64,000 nt of DNA from Helicobacter canis (GTDB lineage Bacteria > Campylobacterota > Campylobacteria > Campylobacterales > Helicobacteraceae), in the NCBI RefSeq assembly GCF_008693005.1, contig NZ_VXKE01000010.1:1-64000 (forward strand), in the 5' to 3' direction. Both the position numbers and the translations under genes were made by a program. Positions 60,718-64,000 of the stretch are shown one piece after another; position 1 is the stretch's first letter; each line of letters begins with the position of its first letter. Under the pieces are notes generated by a model. The model saw nothing but the letters and a program-made list of their open reading frames with translations, had not been told where the DNA came from and searched no databases.

Positions 60718-63700
60718 TGCTAGCAAAAATCATTGAGTGGTCTTTAATGCAGCGCATTATTGTGATGATTTGCGCGTGTGCATTGCTGCTTTTTGGTGGG
60801 TATAGCTTTTTAAGCATTGCTATTGACGCATTCCCTGATGTCTCATCAACACAAGTGCGCGTGGCAGTCAAAGCCCCCGGTATGGCACCAGAAGAAGTGG
60901 AAAATCGAGTCGTGCGACCCTTAGAGCTTGAGCTTCAAGGCTTACCCGGGCAAAAGCTCCTACGCTCCACTTCTAAATACGCCATAGCTGACATTGTGCT
61001 AGATTTTGATGATAATGTAGATATTTATCTAGCAAGACAGATGACAAATGAGCGGCTAGCAAATGTGCTAGCAGATTTGCCAAGCGGTGTTGATGTGCGC
61101 CTGCAGCCTATTGTTACCCCGCTTTCAGATATGTTTATGTTCACTATTGAGGGCAATATTTCTAATCTTGAAAAACGCCAGCTTTTAGACTTCATTATCC
61201 GCCCAGAGATTAGAAAGATTAAAGGTGTGGCTGATGTCAGCTCGCTTGGGGGCTTTGCTAAAGCCTTTGTTGTCGTGCCAGACTTTAATGATATGGCGCG
61301 GCTTGGCGTTACTATCACGCAGCTAGAATCCGTGCTTGAAGCTAGCCTCAAAAACGATGGCGCAGGGCGTGTGGATAGAGATGGTGAAAACTTCCTAGTC
61401 AAAATCCAAAACGCAGCACTTAGCCCAGAGCAAATCGCCGAGCTGGCAATACAGACAAATGTAGGCTTTGTGAAAATCGGGGATTTTGCTGAAGTTAGCA
61501 CAAGCTATATGACTAGGCTAGGCTTCACTACTAAAAATGGTGTAGGCGAGACGACACAAGCGATCGTGCTTTCACTCAAAGGCGCGAACTCCAAAGAAAC
61601 GATAGAAAAAATCTATGAAAAATTTGACGAGCTAAAGCCGCTGCTTCCAGAAGGTGTTAGGCTAGAAGTTTTCTACGATCGCTCTGATCTTACACAAAAG
61701 GCTGTTGATAATGTTACAAAAGTGCTGATTGAAGCCATTGTGCTAATTGTGGTGCTGCTCTTTTTGTTCTTAGGGGATTTGCGTGCGGCGATTGCTGTGA
61801 GTGTGATTCTACCTTGCGCGCTCTCTGTGGCATTTATCTGTATGAGTCTTAATGGTATGAGTGCTAATCTTATGAGTCTAGGGGGGCTAGCTATTGCTAT
61901 TGGGATTCTGGTGGATTCTGCTGTGGTAATGGTGGAAAATGCCTTTGAAAAGCTAAGCTCCAATACCACGACAACAAAGCTGCACGCTCTCTATCGCGCG
62001 TGTAAAGAAATCTCTGTTTCTGTGGTTAGTGGGATTATCATCATCATCGTATTTTTTGTGCCAATTCTCACACTTGAGGGACTAGAGGGTAAGATGTTTG
62101 CTCCTTTGGCTAAAAGTATTGTATTTGCCCTTTTGGGCTCTCTTGTGCTATCTATCACCGTGATCCCGGTTGTCGCCTCTCTTGTGTTAAAAACTAAAGA
62201 GCATAAAGAGACCATTATCACGCGCTTTTTTTATAGAATCTACACGCCCACTTTACACTTTTGCCTAACACATAGAAAAATGGTCATAAGCTTTGCATTT
62301 GCATTTTTAGTCGCTTCGCTCTCACTTTTCCCTTTTGTGGGCAAGTCCTTTATGCCAACCCTTGATGAAGGCGATGTCGTGCTAATGGTGGAGATGACTC
62401 CATCTGTCTCACTTACGCAATCACGCGACCTACTCCTGCGTATCCAAAAGACCATTAAAGAAAAGGTCCCGGAAGTCAAAGAAATTGTCGCGCGCACAGG
62501 GACTGATGAGCTAGGGCTTAGTCTTGATGGACTCAATCAAAGCGATATGTTTATCTCCTTTATCCCCAAAGATCAGTGGCAGGTAAAAAGCAAGCAAGAA
62601 GTGCTTGAGAAAATCACACAATCTTTGCAGAGCTTTGTGGGGATTAGCTTTATTTTCACCCAGCCCATTGATATGCGGATTTCTGAGATGCTCACAGGGG
62701 TGCGGGGGGATTTGGCGATTAAAATCTTTGGCGATGATATTGCCACGCTTAATGAACTTAGCAAGCAAATTAGAGAGATCCTAAAGGGTGTGCGCGGCAG
62801 TAGCGAAGTTTTCACTACGCTCAATGAAGGGGTAAATTATCTCTACATAACTCCAGAAAAGCACATAATGAGTAATGTAGGTGTGAGTGTTGATGAGTTT
62901 GCTAAATTTATGAAGTCTTCACTAGAAGGCATTGTTGTCTCCTATATCCCTATGGGTGTGGCGCGCGTGCCTGTGATTATCCGCCAAGACCCAGAAATTT
63001 CCACAGATATTACCAAGCTTGAAGCTTTAGAGATGTTTTCATCGCGTGGCTATGTCGTGCCAATTAGCTCCATTGCTGAAATTAAAGAAGTCGATGGTCC
63101 TGTAACAATCGTGCGCGAGAATAATCGCAGAATGAGTGTCGTGCGCAGCAATGTAGAAAACCGCGATTTAGGCGGATTTGTCGATGAGGCAAAAGAGAAA
63201 ATTGCCGCGCAAGTAAAACTCCCGCCAAACTACTACATCACCTTTGGCGGGCAGTTTGAGAACCAGCAGCGAGCAAACGCGCGCTTTGCGGTGGTGATTC
63301 CAATTAGCATTGTGGTGATATTTTTTATTTTGTATTTCACTTTTAAAAGTGTGCCTTTAGCATTGCTTATTTTGCTAAATATCCCCTTTGCCGTTACAGG
63401 CGGGCTTATCTCGCTCTTTTTATCCGGGGAGTATATCTCTGTGCCTGCAAGCATTGGCTTTATCACACTCTTTGGTATCGCCGTGCTTAATGGCGTGGTG
63501 ATGATAGGGTATTTTAAAGAGCTCATCAAGCAGGGCAAAAGTGTCGATGAAGCCGTAGAAATGGGTGCAAAAAGACGCTTGCGCCCAATCCTTATGACGG
63601 CATTTATCGCGGCATTTGGGCTTGTGCCTATGCTGCTCTCAAGTGGTGTGGGAAGCGAAGTGCAAAAGCCCCTTGCCATAGTCGTGCTAGGCGGACTTGT

Positions 63701-63776
63701 AACCTCTAGCTCTCTAACGCTACTACTCTTGCCCGCGATGTTTGGTATCATCGCTAAGCGCATACGAATTGTGTAA
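60717..63776 (+). CDS. CusA/CzcA-family heavy-metal efflux RND permease
   Basis: A 1019-residue RND transporter using proton flow to export metal cations. The start MLAKIIEWSLMQRIIVMI, FPDVSSTQVRVAVKAPGMAPEEVENRV, and the TM4 motif AIAIGILVDSAVVMVENAFEKL are the CusA/CznA type. A second set of helices ends RRLRPILMTAFIAAFGLVPML. Metals could be Cu, Ag, Co, Zn, Cd or Ni and are not settled by sequence alone; H. pylori homologues CznA and the Crd/Czc pump are of this family. Gene order channel-adaptor-permease-DUF3240 is conserved in metal operons. Confidence 0.92.
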   Translation: MLAKIIEWSLMQRIIVMICACALLLFGGYSFLSIAIDAFPDVSSTQVRVAVKAPGMAPEEVENRVVRPLELELQGLPGQKLLRSTSKYAIADIVLDFDDNVDIYLARQMTNERLANVLADLPSGVDVRLQPIVTPLSDMFMFTIEGNISNLEKRQLLDFIIRPEIRKIKGVADVSSLGGFAKAFVVVPDFNDMARLGVTITQLESVLEASLKNDGAGRVDRDGENFLVKIQNAALSPEQIAELAIQTNVGFVKIGDFAEVSTSYMTRLGFTTKNGVGETTQAIVLSLKGANSKETIEKIYEKFDELKPLLPEGVRLEVFYDRSDLTQKAVDNVTKVLIEAIVLIVVLLFLFLGDLRAAIAVSVILPCALSVAFICMSLNGMSANLMSLGGLAIAIGILVDSAVVMVENAFEKLSSNTTTTKLHALYRACKEISVSVVSGIIIIIVFFVPILTLEGLEGKMFAPLAKSIVFALLGSLVLSITVIPVVASLVLKTKEHKETIITRFFYRIYTPTLHFCLTHRKMVISFAFAFLVASLSLFPFVGKSFMPTLDEGDVVLMVEMTPSVSLTQSRDLLLRIQKTIKEKVPEVKEIVARTGTDELGLSLDGLNQSDMFISFIPKDQWQVKSKQEVLEKITQSLQSFVGISFIFTQPIDMRISEMLTGVRGDLAIKIFGDDIATLNELSKQIREILKGVRGSSEVFTTLNEGVNYLYITPEKHIMSNVGVSVDEFAKFMKSSLEGIVVSYIPMGVARVPVIIRQDPEISTDITKLEALEMFSSRGYVVPISSIAEIKEVDGPVTIVRENNRRMSVVRSNVENRDLGGFVDEAKEKIAAQVKLPPNYYITFGGQFENQQRANARFAVVIPISIVVIFFILYFTFKSVPLALLILLNIPFAVTGGLISLFLSGEYISVPASIGFITLFGIAVLNGVVMIGYFKELIKQGKSVDEAVEMGAKRRLRPILMTAFIAAFGLVPMLLSSGVGSEVQKPLAIVVLGGLVTSSSLTLLLLPAMFGIIAKRIRIV

Positions 63777-63790
63777 TGAAAGGGGGAGCT

Positions 63791-64000
63791 ATGTGTAGCT
63801 GGCTACAAATTTATGCAGATAGTAAGCTTAAAGACCACATTGTCGATGCCCTGCTAGAGCGCAGGCTCAATGACTTTTATTACAGCTCTTGTGATAAATA
63901 CGCCTTGCGCGATTTGCTCATTAGCCAAAGGGAGCAGGTAAGCGGACGCAAGCAGTATGGGCGGTTTGACTTATATATCGACTACGATAGAGCAGTGGAG
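63791..64000 (+). CDS. DUF3240-family protein (partial, window edge)
   Basis: Seventy codons before the window end. The start MCSWLQIYADSKLKDHIVDALLE and LISQREQVSGRKQYGRFDLYID match the small DUF3240 family that often follows CusA/CzcA genes; it has a PII-like fold by family knowledge. GGGGGAG lies just before ATG 63791; an ATG at 63776 that overlaps the RND stop is possible but has no ribosome site. It may tune or sense the pump. The C-terminus is unseen. Confidence 0.75.
   Translation, partial: MCSWLQIYADSKLKDHIVDALLERRLNDFYYSSCDKYALRDLLISQREQVSGRKQYGRFDLYIDYDRAVE

Overview
The window looks like a chromosome segment of a non-pylori Helicobacter, probably an enterohepatic species. This is inferred from gene content and family variants: the 400-residue Helicobacter/Campylobacter DapD, a 420-residue Pgi, glutamine synthetase ending TTYSC, carB followed by a YrdC-like gene, a VacA-like autotransporter, and homopolymer phase-variation tracts in surface-glycan genes. 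No rRNA, integrase, transposase, cas gene or prophage was seen. One tRNA is present.

Layout. 1-2.6 kb: N-terminal part of a VacA-like autotransporter (minus). 2.6-15.8 kb: a minus-strand run with dapD, an AEC permease, a patatin phospholipase, pgpA, pgi and a GAPDH, a GtrII/GtrB glycosylation pair, an AI-2E family permease, a HIT protein and glnA. 16-18.7 kb: a one-protein restriction-modification enzyme. 18.7-22.5 kb: a frameshifted vWA lipoprotein and dcuB. 22.7-25.8 kb (plus): ccdA, a pseudo-dihydroorotase and a frameshifted alpha-1,2-fucosyltransferase. 26-33.6 kb (minus): mraY-murD-valS-EamA permease. 33.8-41.4 kb (plus): a glycan locus with an O-antigen ligase, a GT2, a radical SAM protein, two DUF4422 proteins, glf and an FkbM methyltransferase. 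41.8-49.2 kb: second GAPDH, carB, a YrdC-like gene, a phase-variable membrane protein and tRNA-Lys. 49.3-58.3 kb: rmuC, a tiny basic protein, a large phase-variable ankyrin protein, a lysozyme-like protein, glyS and an outer-membrane protein. 58.4-64 kb: an RND heavy-metal efflux operon ending in a DUF3240 gene cut by the window edge.

Two genome-scale themes stand out. First, a mosaic family of palindromic repeat modules lies in intergenic gaps and also in frame inside protein genes. It roughly doubles MurD, adds about 130 residues to ValS and about 110 to CarB, and extends PgpA, the AI-2E permease and the restriction-modification enzyme. Modules recur in the same sense frame in unrelated proteins. 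One differs by an exact 105-bp, TAGAATCC-bounded segment between MurD and ValS. A 19-bp stem keeps perfect pairing through compensated substitutions. This resembles the Rickettsia palindromic elements and may be an undescribed Helicobacter counterpart.

Second, contingency loci are dense. Long poly-G tracts (9-13 G) lie inside six genes, a short G6 marks a frameshift in the fucosyltransferase, and a poly-A15 sits against a promoter. As sequenced, the radical SAM gene, DUF4422 copy 1, the 583-residue membrane protein and the ankyrin protein are in frame (ON). DUF4422 copy 2, the FkbM methyltransferase and the fucosyltransferase are out of frame (OFF).
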